Shown here: positions 38,362 to 48,896 of the stretch, one piece after another
Layout: each line of letters opens with the position of its first letter
Numbering within the stretch: the stretch's first letter is position 1
DNA from: Rhizobium leguminosarum bv. trifolii WSM1325
Lineage (GTDB): Bacteria; Pseudomonadota; Alphaproteobacteria; Rhizobiales; Rhizobiaceae
Assembly (NCBI GenBank): GCA_000023185.1
Contig: CP001622.1
Span: 4,363,501 to 4,427,500, forward strand
Direction: 5' to 3'
Length of the DNA: 64,000 bases
Made by a program: the position numbers and the translations under genes
Notes under the pieces: generated by a model
Seen by the model: the letters and a program-made list of their open reading frames with translations, nothing else
What the model was told of the DNA's origin: nothing
The model's database searches: none

Positions 38362-38763
38362 TTATTTTCCGCTGAGCACACGGCTCGCGACATTGATATA
38401 TTTCCGCCCAGCTTCGGAGGCCTCCACCAGCGCCTTCTCCATGTTGTTCTCGCCGCGCACCCCGGCAAGTTTGATCAACATCGGCAGGTTGACGCCGGCA
38501 ATGACTTCGGTATGGCCGCTGCTCATGACTGATATGGCGAGATTGGACGGCGTGCCGCCGAACATGTCGGTCAGGATGACGACGCCATGGCCATCATCGG
38601 CACCGGAAACGGCTTCCAGAATGTCCTGCCGTCTCTGATCCATGTCGTCTTCGGGACCGATACAAACCGTCTCGATGAATTTCTGAGGACCGACGACGTG
38701 CTCGACAGCATGACGAAACTCTTCAGCCAGCTTGCCATGCGTGACAAGCACAAGTCCGATCAT
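38362..38763 (-). CDS. PTS EIIA component, mannose family
   Basis: The 133-residue soluble protein has the EIIA-Man fold. His9 in VLVTHGKLAEEF is the phosphorylation site, and LTDMFGGTPSNLA is the family motif. No EIIB or EIIC partner is encoded here, so its role is probably regulatory, receiving phosphate from HPr. ATG 38763 has GGGAG nearby; the open frame continues upstream to 38901, but the extra residues look unlike any EIIA. It lies between hprK and ptsH. Confidence 0.92.
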   Translation of the reverse strand: MIGLVLVTHGKLAEEFRHAVEHVVGPQKFIETVCIGPEDDMDQRRQDILEAVSGADDGHGVVILTDMFGGTPSNLAISVMSSGHTEVIAGVNLPMLIKLAGVRGENNMEKALVEASEAGRKYINVASRVLSGK

Positions 38764-38912
38764 GATATTACTGCTCCCATAGACGAAACGGTGGACCCAA
38801 TATCGCAATGCAGCAATTACGTCCACCGGTGGGGGCACATCTTGGCTATGAAAAGCCGAAGTGCAAGATAAAAATGCGAATATATAAGGCAGATTGACCA
38901 ATCCGGAAGGCC

Positions 38913-39365
38913 TCAGCGCCCGATATCCGGCACTTTTGCCATCAGGATCGCAAGGGGTGAGCAGACGCCTGTGAGCAACCGCAATGCGGGGAGCGAAAAA
39001 TCGGCGACAAGGCTCACCATTTCGCCCTCGGGAGGCACCCGATTTTCACCGGTAGCGCTGCCTGGAAGCACGGCATAATGCATGGTCGCCTTGGGAATAT
39101 GGTCCTGATGAACGATGCCGGTGCCGCGAAGCTCGATCAGCCCGGTGATCGACGCCGGGCACGTGGCGATCACCGCGCCGGCCTCCGCTGAGAGAAGAAC
39201 CTGGTCGTCGGCGACCAGCGCCGTGAACAGTCCGAGGCGGCGCGCCTCGGTCATGCAGGTGAAGGCCAGCATCGATTTTCCCCAGCCGGAGGGGCCGCTG
39301 AACAACAGCCCCGTCTTGCCGACGACGATCGCCGTCGCATGGATGTTGAAGGCTGCCTCGGTCAT
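38913..39365 (-). CDS. hprK: HPr kinase/phosphorylase, short alphaproteobacterial form
   Basis: The 150-residue protein corresponds only to the catalytic C-terminal domain of HprK; Firmicute HprK is about 310 residues. Walker A is GPSGWGKS (24-31), LVADDQV supplies the catalytic acidic residues, and IELRGTGIV is the HprK signature. It would phosphorylate Ser48 of the HPr encoded downstream. It overlaps chvG by four bases, so sensor kinase and HPr kinase are translated together. Confidence 0.92.
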   Translation of the reverse strand: MTEAAFNIHATAIVVGKTGLLFSGPSGWGKSMLAFTCMTEARRLGLFTALVADDQVLLSAEAGAVIATCPASITGLIELRGTGIVHQDHIPKATMHYAVLPGSATGENRVPPEGEMVSLVADFSLPALRLLTGVCSPLAILMAKVPDIGR

Positions 39366-41152
39366 GCTGCGGCGCCGACTGGCAAAGAGAGGATGAAGCG
39401 CGCGCCGAGCACATGCCCGCTCTCGGCATCGGTGATGTTTTCGGCTCTCAGCGACCCGCCATGCGCCTCGGCGATCTGCCGGCTGATCGAAAGGCCGAGC
39501 CCCGAATTTTGGCCGAAGCCTTCCGCCTCCGGTCGGTCCGTATAGAAGCGCTCGAAGATGCGGTCGATATTTTCCGCCTGGATGCCGGGGCCGTTGTCTT
39601 CGATCGTGGTGACGCAGCGCGAACGCGTCCGCACCAGCCGCACGATAATCTTGCCGCCCTTTTCCGGCACGAAAGAGCGGGCATTCTCGATCAGGTTGGC
39701 GATGATCTGGCCGATGCGTAGATCGTGGCCGTTGATGACGAAGCGCGTCTTGACGTTCGGCTTGCGTTCGATCGCATATTCGATTTCCACCTGCTTCTTG
39801 GTGCTCCTGACCTGGCGCGAAACCTCGATGAGGTCGCGCAGCAGCACCTCCATGTCGACGGAGCCGGCATCGACGCGTGCGAGTTCGGCGTCGAGACGGG
39901 AGGCGTCGGAGATATCGCTGATCAGCCGGTCGAGGCGGCGGACATCGTGCTGGATGACGTCCATCAGCCGCTTCTTGGAATCGTCGGATTTGGCAAGCGG
40001 CAGCGTTTCGACGGCGCTGCGCAGCGAGGTGAGCGGGTTCTTCAGCTCGTGGCTGACATCGGCCGCGAAACTCTCGATCGAATCGATGCGGTCGTAGAGC
40101 GCCGTCGTCATCTCGCGCAATGCGATGGAAAGGTTGCCGATTTCATCCTGGCGGGCAGAGAAGTCGGGGATCTCTTCGCGCGTCTTGGCGCCGCGGCGGA
40201 CGCGGATGGCCGCTGCCGAAAGACGGCGCAGCGGATTGGCGATGGTCGATGACAGCACCAGTGAAAGCAGCACGTTGACGAGTGTCGCCACGCCGAAGAC
40301 GCGCATGATGGCAAGCCGTTCGGCATGGACGATATTGTCGATGTCGCCCGCCTGCGTCGATAGTAGCAAAACGCCGAGCACGGCGCGGAAGCGCTGGATC
40401 GGCACGGCGACGGAAACGATGAGTTCACCTTTTTCGGTGGTGCGCACGACCGCGCCGCGCACGCCGGTGAGCGCGTTCATCACTTCGGGATAGATCGAGC
40501 CGTCGCCACCCGGCGCTTCCTTATAGAGCGGCAGATTGCCGGGCTGCAGCGCCTTGTTGAACAGGGTGGCGAACCACTCGCTCCAGGTCTGTTTCTCTTC
40601 CTCCACCGGCGGCAGGTCGAAGCGCAGCACCTGGCCGCGCGAATAGAGATGGCGCGAATCGAGCAGCAGGTTGGCATCGGCATCGAAGATACGGGCGCGC
40701 GTGCGCGTCGGAGAGATCAGCCGGCGCAGGACCGGCGCGACCTTTTCGGGATCGATCGGGAATTCAAGGTCCTCATCGTTCGGCACCGGGGTGATGCTCT
40801 GGCCGGCCTGCAGCTCGAGCAGCTTCTGCGGATCGATGGTAATCGAGTTCGTATCGACCGACGCGGAGGCCGAAACGGCGCCGGCGATGATTTCGCCCTG
40901 CGTCAACAGGCTTTCGGCGCGGGCGTCGATCAATCCCTCGCGGAACTGGTTAAGGTAGAGGATGCCGCCGACGAGCACCACCAGCGCAACGAGATTGAAG
41001 AACAGGATGCGCCGTGTCAGGCTCGAAAAGACGGCATTGCCGAAGATCCGGCGGATCAGGGTGAAGGGATGCGACCAACGGCGGCCTCGGACGCGACGGG
41101 TGCTCACGCCCTCCGCATCGTCCAGATCCCTTTCCTGCACCAACTGTGCCAA
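39362..41152 (-). CDS. chvG: Sensor histidine kinase ChvG (ExoS)
   Basis: The 596-residue membrane kinase has transmembrane segments near residues 45-67 and 275-300 enclosing a periplasmic domain, then a HAMP region. The H-box is FAADVSHELKNPLTSLRSAV with His368, and the ATPase boxes are ENARSFVPEKGG, EDNGPGI and GLGLSISRQI. ChvG with ChvI senses acid and envelope conditions; in Sinorhizobium the pair (ExoS/ChvI) controls succinoglycan and symbiosis, in Agrobacterium virulence. hprK follows with a four-base overlap; chvI lies upstream across a mosaic repeat. Confidence 0.94.
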   Translation of the reverse strand: MAQLVQERDLDDAEGVSTRRVRGRRWSHPFTLIRRIFGNAVFSSLTRRILFFNLVALVVLVGGILYLNQFREGLIDARAESLLTQGEIIAGAVSASASVDTNSITIDPQKLLELQAGQSITPVPNDEDLEFPIDPEKVAPVLRRLISPTRTRARIFDADANLLLDSRHLYSRGQVLRFDLPPVEEEKQTWSEWFATLFNKALQPGNLPLYKEAPGGDGSIYPEVMNALTGVRGAVVRTTEKGELIVSVAVPIQRFRAVLGVLLLSTQAGDIDNIVHAERLAIMRVFGVATLVNVLLSLVLSSTIANPLRRLSAAAIRVRRGAKTREEIPDFSARQDEIGNLSIALREMTTALYDRIDSIESFAADVSHELKNPLTSLRSAVETLPLAKSDDSKKRLMDVIQHDVRRLDRLISDISDASRLDAELARVDAGSVDMEVLLRDLIEVSRQVRSTKKQVEIEYAIERKPNVKTRFVINGHDLRIGQIIANLIENARSFVPEKGGKIIVRLVRTRSRCVTTIEDNGPGIQAENIDRIFERFYTDRPEAEGFGQNSGLGLSISRQIAEAHGGSLRAENITDAESGHVLGARFILSLPVGAAA

Positions 41153-41206
41153 TGACAGGCCCTTTCGAAGGGCGGGGCCGGATGGACCGGCCCGCAGCCC
41201 TCAACA

Positions 41207-41314
41207 TTTCCGACAGCGCCGCGCGTCTTTTCAGACGCGCAAAGGACGCTGTGACATTTTGAACTGCTGCATAATTTAATCCTTAAATCGATGCCGATTG
41301 AGGAAATTATGCAG
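41207..41314. repeat. Mosaic intergenic repeat between chvI and chvG
   Basis: A first hairpin, GCGCGTCT-TTTC-AGACGCGC (41221-41240), is followed by a second with arms CTGCATAATTT (41267-41277) and AAATTATGCAG (41304-41314) around TTAAATCG/CGATTGAGG. This two-hairpin unit matches the RIME-type repeats common in rhizobial genomes. It fills most of the 185-base gap inside the chvI-chvG unit. Confidence 0.65.
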
Positions 41315-41337
41315 GAGTGCGCTGCGCCGCTCGGGGC

Positions 41338-42072
41338 TCAGGCTGCTTCGCGGAAGCGGTATCCCACTCCGTAGAGTGTTTCAATCATATCAAAGTCGTT
41401 GTCGACCATCTTGAATTTCTTGCGCAGCCGCTTGATGTGGCTGTCGATGGTCCGGTCGTCGACATAGACCTGTTCGTCATAGGCTGCGTCCATCAGCGCG
41501 TCGCGGCTTTTGACGACGCCGGGGCGCTGCGCCAGCGAATGCAGGATCAGGAATTCGGTCACCGTCAGCGTCACTGCCTCACCCTTCCAGGTGCAGGTGT
41601 GGCGTTCCTGGTCCATGACCAGCTGCCCGCGCTCCAGCGAGCGGGCCTGCTGGACCGCGCCGGTCTTCGGGGCGCCGGTGGGGCTGGTGCCGGCAGCAGC
41701 GGCTTCGCGGCTTGACGCGCGGCGCAGGACGGCGCGCACGCGCTCCACCAGCAGACGCTGCGAAAACGGTTTGGTGATGAAATCGTCGGCGCCCATCTTC
41801 AGGCCGAAGAGTTCATCGATCTCCTCATCCTTGGAGGTGAGGAAGATGACGGGAATGTCCGACTTCTGCCGCAGGCGGCGCAGCAGTTCCATGCCGTCCA
41901 TGCGCGGCATCTTGATGTCGAAGATCGCCAGCTGCGGCGGTCGCGCCAGCAGGCCGTCGAGCGCCGAAGCACCGTCCGTATACGTCTCGACCTTATATCC
42001 TTCAGCCTCCAGTGCGATCGACACCGAGGTGAGGATGTTGCGGTCGTCATCAACGAGCGCGATTGTCGGCAT
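41338..42072 (-). CDS. chvI: Response regulator ChvI
   Basis: The 244-residue OmpR/PhoB-type regulator has a receiver domain with Asp52 ([13 protein letters not shown]) as the phosphorylation site and FLTSKDEE around the conserved threonine/serine. Its C-terminal winged helix has [20 protein letters not shown] and [16 protein letters not shown]. It is the partner of ChvG. ATG 42072 ([10 protein letters not shown]) matches the known ChvI start; an upstream in-frame ATG at 42090 adds six residues. Confidence 0.95.
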   Translation of the reverse strand: MPTIALVDDDRNILTSVSIALEAEGYKVETYTDGASALDGLLARPPQLAIFDIKMPRMDGMELLRRLRQKSDIPVIFLTSKDEEIDELFGLKMGADDFITKPFSQRLLVERVRAVLRRASSREAAAAGTSPTGAPKTGAVQQARSLERGQLVMDQERHTCTWKGEAVTLTVTEFLILHSLAQRPGVVKSRDALMDAAYDEQVYVDDRTIDSHIKRLRKKFKMVDNDFDMIETLYGVGYRFREAA

Positions 42073-42408
42073 GGTGTTGGTCTCCGTCATCAGTGCGCAA
42101 TCTCCCGGATTTGCTCTCCCCAGGCGGTCTCAGTGACCGGATGCGCTTATGGAGGATAAAGGTGGAACAAATTGTGGCAAAGATAAAGGGGAGGATTGCC
42201 GTAAAATTCGCTGGCAATCTTAGGTGGTGCTTCCGATGGTCTAAACGCGACCTATTCAAACGATTTAAAATTAGAACGATAAATTTAAATCGATTAATTA
42301 TTTGATATCACTGCATTTTCTCAGATTTTCCATCTTGTGTTTTAAAATTTCGCCCGTATTTTCGCGATTAGTTTTAACGGCAACGAGCCTGAGTGAAGGG
42401 AACTAGCC
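42073..42408. promoter_or_regulatory. Divergent promoter region between chvI and pckA
   Basis: These 336 bases hold no gene I can support. From about 42210 to 42390 the sequence is strongly AT-rich, unlike its surroundings. It must contain the leftward chvI promoter and the rightward pckA promoter. AAGGGAA before the pckA ATG is its ribosome site. I could not place -35 and -10 boxes with confidence. Confidence 0.6.
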
Positions 42409-44019
<1,611 letters not shown>

Positions 44020-44044
44020 GTAGATCAAACCTCTGACTCACGTG

Positions 44045-44074
44045 AAACCCGGCATCGCAAGATCGCCGGGTTTT
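44045..44074 (+). terminator. pckA terminator
   Basis: AAACCCGGC (44045-44053) pairs with GCCGGGTTT (44065-44073) across an 11-base loop and is followed by TTCC. It lies 25 bases after the pckA stop. Confidence 0.72.
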
Positions 44075-44127
44075 CCATGTCACAGCCGATATTTTCAATT
44101 CGCCGCCGATGTGAGATAGAACGCCGC

Positions 44128-44571
44128 ATGGCCAGCGACGCACTCTATATCGATGACAGGATCACCATCGCCGGATGGGAACTGACGGAACAGTTCGTTC
44201 TGGCGGGCGGTCCCGGCGGGCAGAATGTCAACAAGGTCTCGACCGCTGTCCAGCTGTTCTTCAACATCGCGAATTCGCCGTCCCTCAATGATCGTGTCAA
44301 AACCAATGCGATCAAGCTCGCCGGTCGGCGGTTGTCGAAGGATGGCGTGCTGATGATCGAGGCGAGCCGGTTTCGCAGCCAGGACCGCAACCGCGAGGAT
44401 GCGCGCGACCGGTTGAAGGAATTGATCCTCGAGGCCGCCAAGCCGCCGCCGCCGCCACGCAAGAAGACCAGGCCGACCAAGGGTTCGGTCGAACGCCGCC
44501 TGAAGGAAAAGTCCGGTCGCTCGGAAGTCAAGAAAATGCGCGGCCGCCCCGGCGGCGGCAGCGGTGAGTGA
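44128..44571 (+). CDS. arfB: Alternative ribosome-rescue peptidyl-tRNA hydrolase ArfB
   Basis: The 147-residue protein has the class I release-factor-like GGQ motif at residues 30-32 (AGGPGGQNVNKV). It also has the basic C-terminal tail (KKTRPTKGSVERRL, ending KKMRGRPGGG) that enters the empty mRNA channel. ArfB (YaeJ) frees stalled ribosomes by hydrolysing peptidyl-tRNA. ATG 44128 (MASDALYIDD) is the family start; the frame extends to 44077 without support. The stop overlaps the alkB start region by eight bases. Confidence 0.93.
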   Translation: MASDALYIDDRITIAGWELTEQFVLAGGPGGQNVNKVSTAVQLFFNIANSPSLNDRVKTNAIKLAGRRLSKDGVLMIEASRFRSQDRNREDARDRLKELILEAAKPPPPPRKKTRPTKGSVERRLKEKSGRSEVKKMRGRPGGGSGE

Positions 44572-45151
44572 TATGCCGGAGCTCTTGAGCGGCATCCGCC
44601 ATCTCCCCGGTTACCTCGATCGAGCGCGTCAGGAGGCATTGGTCGAGGCGATCCGCACCGTCGTCGCCGAAGCGCCGCTTTATGTGCCCGCCATGCCCGG
44701 CACCGGCAAGCCGATGTCCGTGCGCATGACCAATTGCGGGCCGCTCGGCTGGGTGACGGACAAAGAGCACGGCTATCGCTACCAGCCGACACACCCAGCA
44801 ACCGGCAGACCCTGGCCTGATATGCCGCAGCAATTCAGGCCGCCGGAAGCCTGCCTCGTCAATTTCTACTCCGACGAAGCGCGCATGGGCTTGCATCAGG
44901 ACAAGGACGAACAGGACTTCAAGGCGCCTGTCGTCTCGATCTCGCTCGGCAACAGCTGCCTCTTTCGCGTCGGCGGCCTCAGCCACAATGATCGCACGCT
45001 ATCTTTCAAGCTTTCGAGCGGTGACCTGGTCGTACTGGGCGGCGAGGGGAGGCTGTGCTTCCATGGCGTCGACCGTATCCATCCGGCGACTTCGACGCTG
45101 CTGAAGAATGGCGGCCGCATCAATCTGACGCTCCGCCGCGTCAATCCCTAG
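44564..45151 (+). CDS. alkB: AlkB-type 2-oxoglutarate/Fe(II) dioxygenase for DNA alkylation repair
   Basis: The 195-residue protein has the AlkB iron site His111, Asp113 (MGLHQDKDE) and His167 (CFHGVDR), with Arg185 and Arg191 in RINLTLR for 2-oxoglutarate and substrate. Upstream, VNFYSDEARMG is typical. AlkB removes 1-methyladenine and 3-methylcytosine lesions by oxidation. The start is GTG 44564 or ATG 44573; both lie at the arfB stop. It ends next to the convergent coaA. Confidence 0.9.
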   Translation: MSDMPELLSGIRHLPGYLDRARQEALVEAIRTVVAEAPLYVPAMPGTGKPMSVRMTNCGPLGWVTDKEHGYRYQPTHPATGRPWPDMPQQFRPPEACLVNFYSDEARMGLHQDKDEQDFKAPVVSISLGNSCLFRVGGLSHNDRTLSFKLSSGDLVVLGGEGRLCFHGVDRIHPATSTLLKNGGRINLTLRRVNP

Positions 45152-45157
45152 AGCCTA

Positions 45158-46153
45158 CTATAGTTTTCGCAGCGCAACCTGTTCGATCAGGTGATCCTTG
45201 CCCTTTTTCAGGATGAGATCGGCGCGCGGACGCGTCGGCAGAATGTTCTGGCGCAGGTTCTTCAGGTTGATGTTTGCCCAAAGATCCTCGGCGATATCAA
45301 GCGCTTCCGCGTCGCTGATCGAGGCATAGCGATGGAAATAGGAATTCGGATCGCGGAAGGCGGTCTCGCGCAGCCGCATGAAGCGCGTGACATACCAGTT
45401 ATGGATCTCGTCTTCGGCGGCATCGATATAGATCGAGAAGTCGAAGAAGTCGGAGACCATCGGCACGATCCTGCCGCCGGCCGGCAAGTCGCGCGACTGC
45501 AGCACGTTGATGCCTTCGAAGATCAGGATGTCGGGCCGGTCGACGATCTTGTATTCGTCCGGCAGCACGTCGTAGACGAGGTGAGAATAGCTGGGCGCCT
45601 TCACATCCGGCCGCCCGGCCTTGATCGCCGAGAGGAAACGCAGGATCGCAGCCGTGTCGTAGCTTTCCGGAAAACCCTTGCGCTGCATCAGCTTTTCCCG
45701 CTGCAGCACGGCGTTGGGGTGGAGGAAACCGTCGGTGGTGACGAGATCGACCTTCGGGCTGGAAGGCCAGCGCCCCAAGAGCTCCTTGAGGATACGGGCG
45801 GTGGTCGATTTGCCCACAGCGACCGAGCCGGCGATGCCGATGACGAAGGGTGTCTTCGTCACATCAGACAGGCTGAGGAAGCGGTTGCGCTGTTCAAACA
45901 GCATCTGCGAGGATTCGACATGTGCCGAGAGCAGCCGCGACAGCGAAAGATAGATGCGCCGGACCTCGTCGAGATCAATCGGATCGCCCATCGAACGCAG
46001 CCGTTTGACCTCGTCGCTCGTCAGCGTCAACGGCGTATCGGCGCGGAATTTCGCCCATTGTTCGGAAGAGAAGAAGTGGTAGGGCGAATAGGATTCCGAC
46101 TGGAAGTGATCCAATGTTTCCGGCACCCCGATAATCTCAGTCGCGATACTCAT
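45158..46153 (-). CDS. coaA: Pantothenate kinase, type I
   Basis: The 331-residue enzyme phosphorylates pantothenate, the first and regulated step of CoA synthesis. Walker A is GSVAVGKS (109-116), followed by [20 protein letters not shown] and the FEGINVLQ region fit the CoaA family, related to phosphoribulokinase. It overlaps hisE by four bases as ATGA, so it is the last gene of the histidine operon. Confidence 0.95.
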   Translation of the reverse strand: MSIATEIIGVPETLDHFQSESYSPYHFFSSEQWAKFRADTPLTLTSDEVKRLRSMGDPIDLDEVRRIYLSLSRLLSAHVESSQMLFEQRNRFLSLSDVTKTPFVIGIAGSVAVGKSTTARILKELLGRWPSSPKVDLVTTDGFLHPNAVLQREKLMQRKGFPESYDTAAILRFLSAIKAGRPDVKAPSYSHLVYDVLPDEYKIVDRPDILIFEGINVLQSRDLPAGGRIVPMVSDFFDFSIYIDAAEDEIHNWYVTRFMRLRETAFRDPNSYFHRYASISDAEALDIAEDLWANINLKNLRQNILPTRPRADLILKKGKDHLIEQVALRKL

Positions 46154-46473
46154 GAACTCTGCCGGCTGGCCTTTTCCTTGAGGCCGGACTGCGCGGTTCT
46201 GCGCTCGAGCTCGGCCATGACATCCTCTAACGGTATTTCAGCAATCTTCAATACGACCAATAGGTGATAGAGCACATCGGCGGCCTCGTAGGTCAGGTTG
46301 TCGCGGTCGCCGGTCACCGCCGCCATCACGGCTTCGATCGCCTCTTCGCCGAGCTTCTTTGCCGCTTTCGGCTGACCGGCAGCCACGAGCTTGGCTGTCC
46401 AGGATTGCTCCGGCGAGGCTTTCGATCGCTCTTCGACGATGCTCTCGAGATCGGAAAGGGAAAATCCGCTCAT
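46150..46473 (-). CDS. hisE: Phosphoribosyl-ATP pyrophosphatase
   Basis: The 107-residue MazG-like enzyme removes pyrophosphate from PR-ATP, step two of histidine synthesis. [18 protein letters not shown] and [13 protein letters not shown] carry the acidic metal-binding helices. ATG 46473 gives the family N-terminus [16 protein letters not shown]. The same frame stays open upstream to 47061 through hisF in a different frame, but that part is not coding. The separate HisI activity is not encoded in this window. Confidence 0.93.
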   Translation of the reverse strand: MSGFSLSDLESIVEERSKASPEQSWTAKLVAAGQPKAAKKLGEEAIEAVMAAVTGDRDNLTYEAADVLYHLLVVLKIAEIPLEDVMAELERRTAQSGLKEKASRQSS

Positions 46474-46490
46474 AGGTCTGCTTTCAAGGT

Positions 46491-47279
46491 TCAGTCGAGA
46501 CGCATGGCGATGCCGCACTTCGACATATAGTGCTTCGCCTCGCTGACGGAATAGGTTCCGAAGTGGAAGATCGACGCGGCGAGAACGGCATTGGCATGCC
46601 CCTCCTTCACCCCGGCGACGAGATCGTCGAGATCGCCGACGCCGCCGGAGGCGATGACCGGCACACGCACCGCATCGGCGATCGCCCGCGTCAGCTCCAG
46701 ATCGTAGCCGACCTTGGTGCCATCGCGGTCCATCGAGGTGACCAGCAGCTCGCCGGCGCCGCGCGCCACCATTTTCTGGGCGAATTCGACGGCATCGATG
46801 CCGGTCGCGTTGCGGCCGCCATGGGTATAGATCTCCCAGGCGCTGAGATTGTCGCCGCCGACCGCCTGCGTTCTTCGGCGCTTGGCATCGATCGAAACAA
46901 CGATGCATTGGTCGCCGAACTTGTCGGCCGCCTCGGTGACGAAGTCGGGATTGCTGACCGCTGCCGAATTGATCGAGACCTTGTCGGCACCGCACAGCAA
47001 CAGCTTGCGGATATCGGCGATGGTACGCACCCCGCCGCCGACCGTCAGCGGCATGAAGCATTGGTCGGCGGTGCGCGATACGACATCGAAGATCGTCTCG
47101 CGATTGTCCGAGGAAGCGGTTATGTCGAGGAAGCAGAGTTCGTCGGCGCCGGCCGCGTCATAAGCCTTCGCGGCTTCGACGGGATCGCCGGCATCGACGA
47201 GATTGAGAAAGTTGACGCCCTTGACGACGCGGCCGTCCTTGACGTCGAGGCAGGGAATGACACGGGCCTTGAGGGTCAT
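46491..47279 (-). CDS. hisF: Imidazole glycerol phosphate synthase cyclase subunit HisF
   Basis: The 262-residue TIM barrel uses ammonia from HisH to convert PRFAR to imidazole glycerol phosphate and AICAR. Asp12 ([10 protein letters not shown]) and Asp131 ([10 protein letters not shown]) are the catalytic pair, and TVGGGVRT and [10 protein letters not shown] are phosphate-binding loops. It starts directly after the hisA stop and ends 17 bases before hisE. Confidence 0.96.
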   Translation of the reverse strand: MTLKARVIPCLDVKDGRVVKGVNFLNLVDAGDPVEAAKAYDAAGADELCFLDITASSDNRETIFDVVSRTADQCFMPLTVGGGVRTIADIRKLLLCGADKVSINSAAVSNPDFVTEAADKFGDQCIVVSIDAKRRRTQAVGGDNLSAWEIYTHGGRNATGIDAVEFAQKMVARGAGELLVTSMDRDGTKVGYDLELTRAIADAVRVPVIASGGVGDLDDLVAGVKEGHANAVLAASIFHFGTYSVSEAKHYMSKCGIAMRLD

Positions 47280-48026
47280 TTACACGGTCTCCTTGGTCCG
47301 GGCCGCCTTGATCAGCGCCAGCGCTTCCTTGGGATCGATACGGCCGTCATAAAGCGCACGGCCTGAAATCGCCCCTTCCAGCTTCCGAGCATCCGGCTCC
47401 AGCATGCGGCGGATATCGTCGAGAGAGGCAAGGCCGCCCGAGGCGATGACGGGAATGGAAACGGCGTCGGCAAGTTCCAGCGTCGAAGTCCAGTTGATGC
47501 CGGCCAGGATGCCGTCACGGTCGATATCGGTGTAGATGATCGCGGCGACGCCGGCGCCCTCGAATTTCTTGGCGAGTTCAATGATACCGAGTTCGGAGGC
47601 CTCCGCCCAACCCTCGACGGCCACCTTGCCGCCCTTGGCATCGATGCCGACGGCGACATGACCAGGAAATTTCCGGCAGGCCTCGATCACCAGCGCCGGA
47701 TTTCTGACCGCGACGGTGCCGAGAATGACGCGCCGCAGCCCGCGCGACAGCCAGGCCTCGATATGATCGAGCGTGCGAATGCCGCCGCCGAGCTGTACGG
47801 GATTGTCAGTTGCCTTCAAGATCGCTTCGACGGCATCGCCATTGGCCGAATGTCCCGCAAAGGCGCCGTCGAGATCGACCACATGCAGCCATTCGAAACC
47901 CTGATCTTCGAAGGATCTCGCCTGGGCGGCCGGGTCGGTGTTGTAGACCGTTGCCTGTTGCATGTCGCCGAGCTTCAGGCGGACGCATTGGCCGCCTTTC
48001 AGGTCGATCGCGGGAAAAAGGATCAT
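47280..48026 (-). CDS. hisA: ProFAR isomerase HisA
   Basis: The 248-residue TIM barrel isomerises ProFAR to PRFAR. Asp8 in PAIDLKGG and the aspartates in [10 protein letters not shown] are the catalytic site. QLGGGIRT and [10 protein letters not shown] are phosphate loops. Its length fits the family. It is immediately followed by hisF with no gap and preceded six bases earlier by an uncharacterised membrane protein gene. Confidence 0.95.
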   Translation of the reverse strand: MILFPAIDLKGGQCVRLKLGDMQQATVYNTDPAAQARSFEDQGFEWLHVVDLDGAFAGHSANGDAVEAILKATDNPVQLGGGIRTLDHIEAWLSRGLRRVILGTVAVRNPALVIEACRKFPGHVAVGIDAKGGKVAVEGWAEASELGIIELAKKFEGAGVAAIIYTDIDRDGILAGINWTSTLELADAVSIPVIASGGLASLDDIRRMLEPDARKLEGAISGRALYDGRIDPKEALALIKAARTKETV

Positions 48027-48032
48027 CTCGTC

Positions 48033-48590
48033 TTACGTCCGTAAACTGGTCGGTACCATCAGCGCATTCCACGCATCTACGATATCCGAGCGGAAAAAGA
48101 CAGCGGCAATGGTAGCCGCGCCGAAGAGCAGAAGCAGCAGCAGGGTGACGGCAAAGCCGGCCCGGACCTGACGCCAGAAGCCCAGGCGCCTCTTGATCGA
48201 TTTCTCGATGTTTCGCACCTGGCGCAACGCATCGCTGTTGACGGCGGTCAGTCGGATCTGCGGCTCCATCGCCTCGACATAGGTTTCGGCATAACTCGAA
48301 AGGATCTGCGAGGCGCGGTCGCGCAACGTATTGCGCAGGTCGGTCGAGAGATAATTGCTGTTGACGGCGGCAAGCTCGGCCTCATCGGGCGAACGGCCGG
48401 CGTTCCGCTTGCGATGGCTGAGAACGAAATCGCGCTTTTGCCGCTCGTAGAGTGCGTAGGCGAGCAGGCCGATCAGATCGTCCTCACCTTCGATATAGAA
48501 TTCCAGCACGGCCTCGGCGATGTCGCCGGCGCTGACGCCGTTTTGCCGCCGGCTCGGACCGTCGTTTGCGGGGAAAGATTCATGGATCAT
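48033..48590 (-). CDS. Uncharacterised single-pass membrane protein in the his operon
   Basis: The 185-residue protein has a mostly helical, charged soluble part (residues 1-140) and one strong C-terminal membrane segment around 144-168 (GFAVTLLLLLLFGAATIAAVFF). The N-terminal part contains IAEAVLEFYIEGEDDLIGLLAYALYERQKRDFV; the middle, with LRDRASQILSSYAETYVEAME, looks like a coiled helix. I recognise no catalytic motif. Its start overlaps the stop of the 60-residue gene before it by four bases, and hisA begins six bases after it, so it is an integral operon member of unknown function. Confidence 0.8.
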   Translation of the reverse strand: MIHESFPANDGPSRRQNGVSAGDIAEAVLEFYIEGEDDLIGLLAYALYERQKRDFVLSHRKRNAGRSPDEAELAAVNSNYLSTDLRNTLRDRASQILSSYAETYVEAMEPQIRLTAVNSDALRQVRNIEKSIKRRLGFWRQVRAGFAVTLLLLLLFGAATIAAVFFRSDIVDAWNALMVPTSLRT

Positions 48591-48769
48591 CGGTCCAGCC
48601 TTTCTTTCAGCGCCTTGGCTGCGTTGGAAAGCGCTTTCCTATGGATGGCTTCGTCGACGCGGCGGATGATCGTGCCGCCGGGAAGCTTGATATCGGTAAA
48701 GGGGGGCAAGCCTTCCCTGGAGGGCCGCAACGTGTAGAACACCTTGGCTGATTTCCGTGAAGCCGGCAT
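48587..48769 (-). CDS. Small basic uncharacterised protein in the his operon
   Basis: The 60-residue protein (MPASRKSAKVFYTLRPSREG...) is basic and contains LPGGTIIRRVDEAIHRKALS. It ends in a helix ALSNAAKALKERLDR. ATG 48769 has AGGAG eight bases upstream, which makes it convincing as a gene; the frame extends further upstream through a repeat and is not needed. Its stop overlaps the next gene as ATGA. No known domain is evident. Confidence 0.72.
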   Translation of the reverse strand: MPASRKSAKVFYTLRPSREGLPPFTDIKLPGGTIIRRVDEAIHRKALSNAAKALKERLDR

Positions 48770-48835
48770 CGAGCTCACTCCTGTTCCGCCGTTTCCATAC
48801 AAGGGAAATAAGGCGGCTGTATTAAAAGCCAGCCC

Positions 48836-48896
48836 TTGGAGCAATTCCAGCAAAACTGTGTAGCGGTTTTGTCTCCGGAATTGGGTGAACAATGCT
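48836..48896. repeat. Mosaic intergenic repeat after hisH
   Basis: GCAATTCCAGCAAAACT and GCGGTTTTGTCTCCGGAATTG form an imperfect inverted repeat of the kind found between genes elsewhere in this window. It lies directly after the hisH stop and before the 60-residue gene. Confidence 0.55.

Noticed and set aside
46474..47061. N-terminal extension of hisE through hisF in another frame
   Set aside because: The extension is low-complexity Arg/Gly-rich sequence, and HisE has a proper ATG at 46473.
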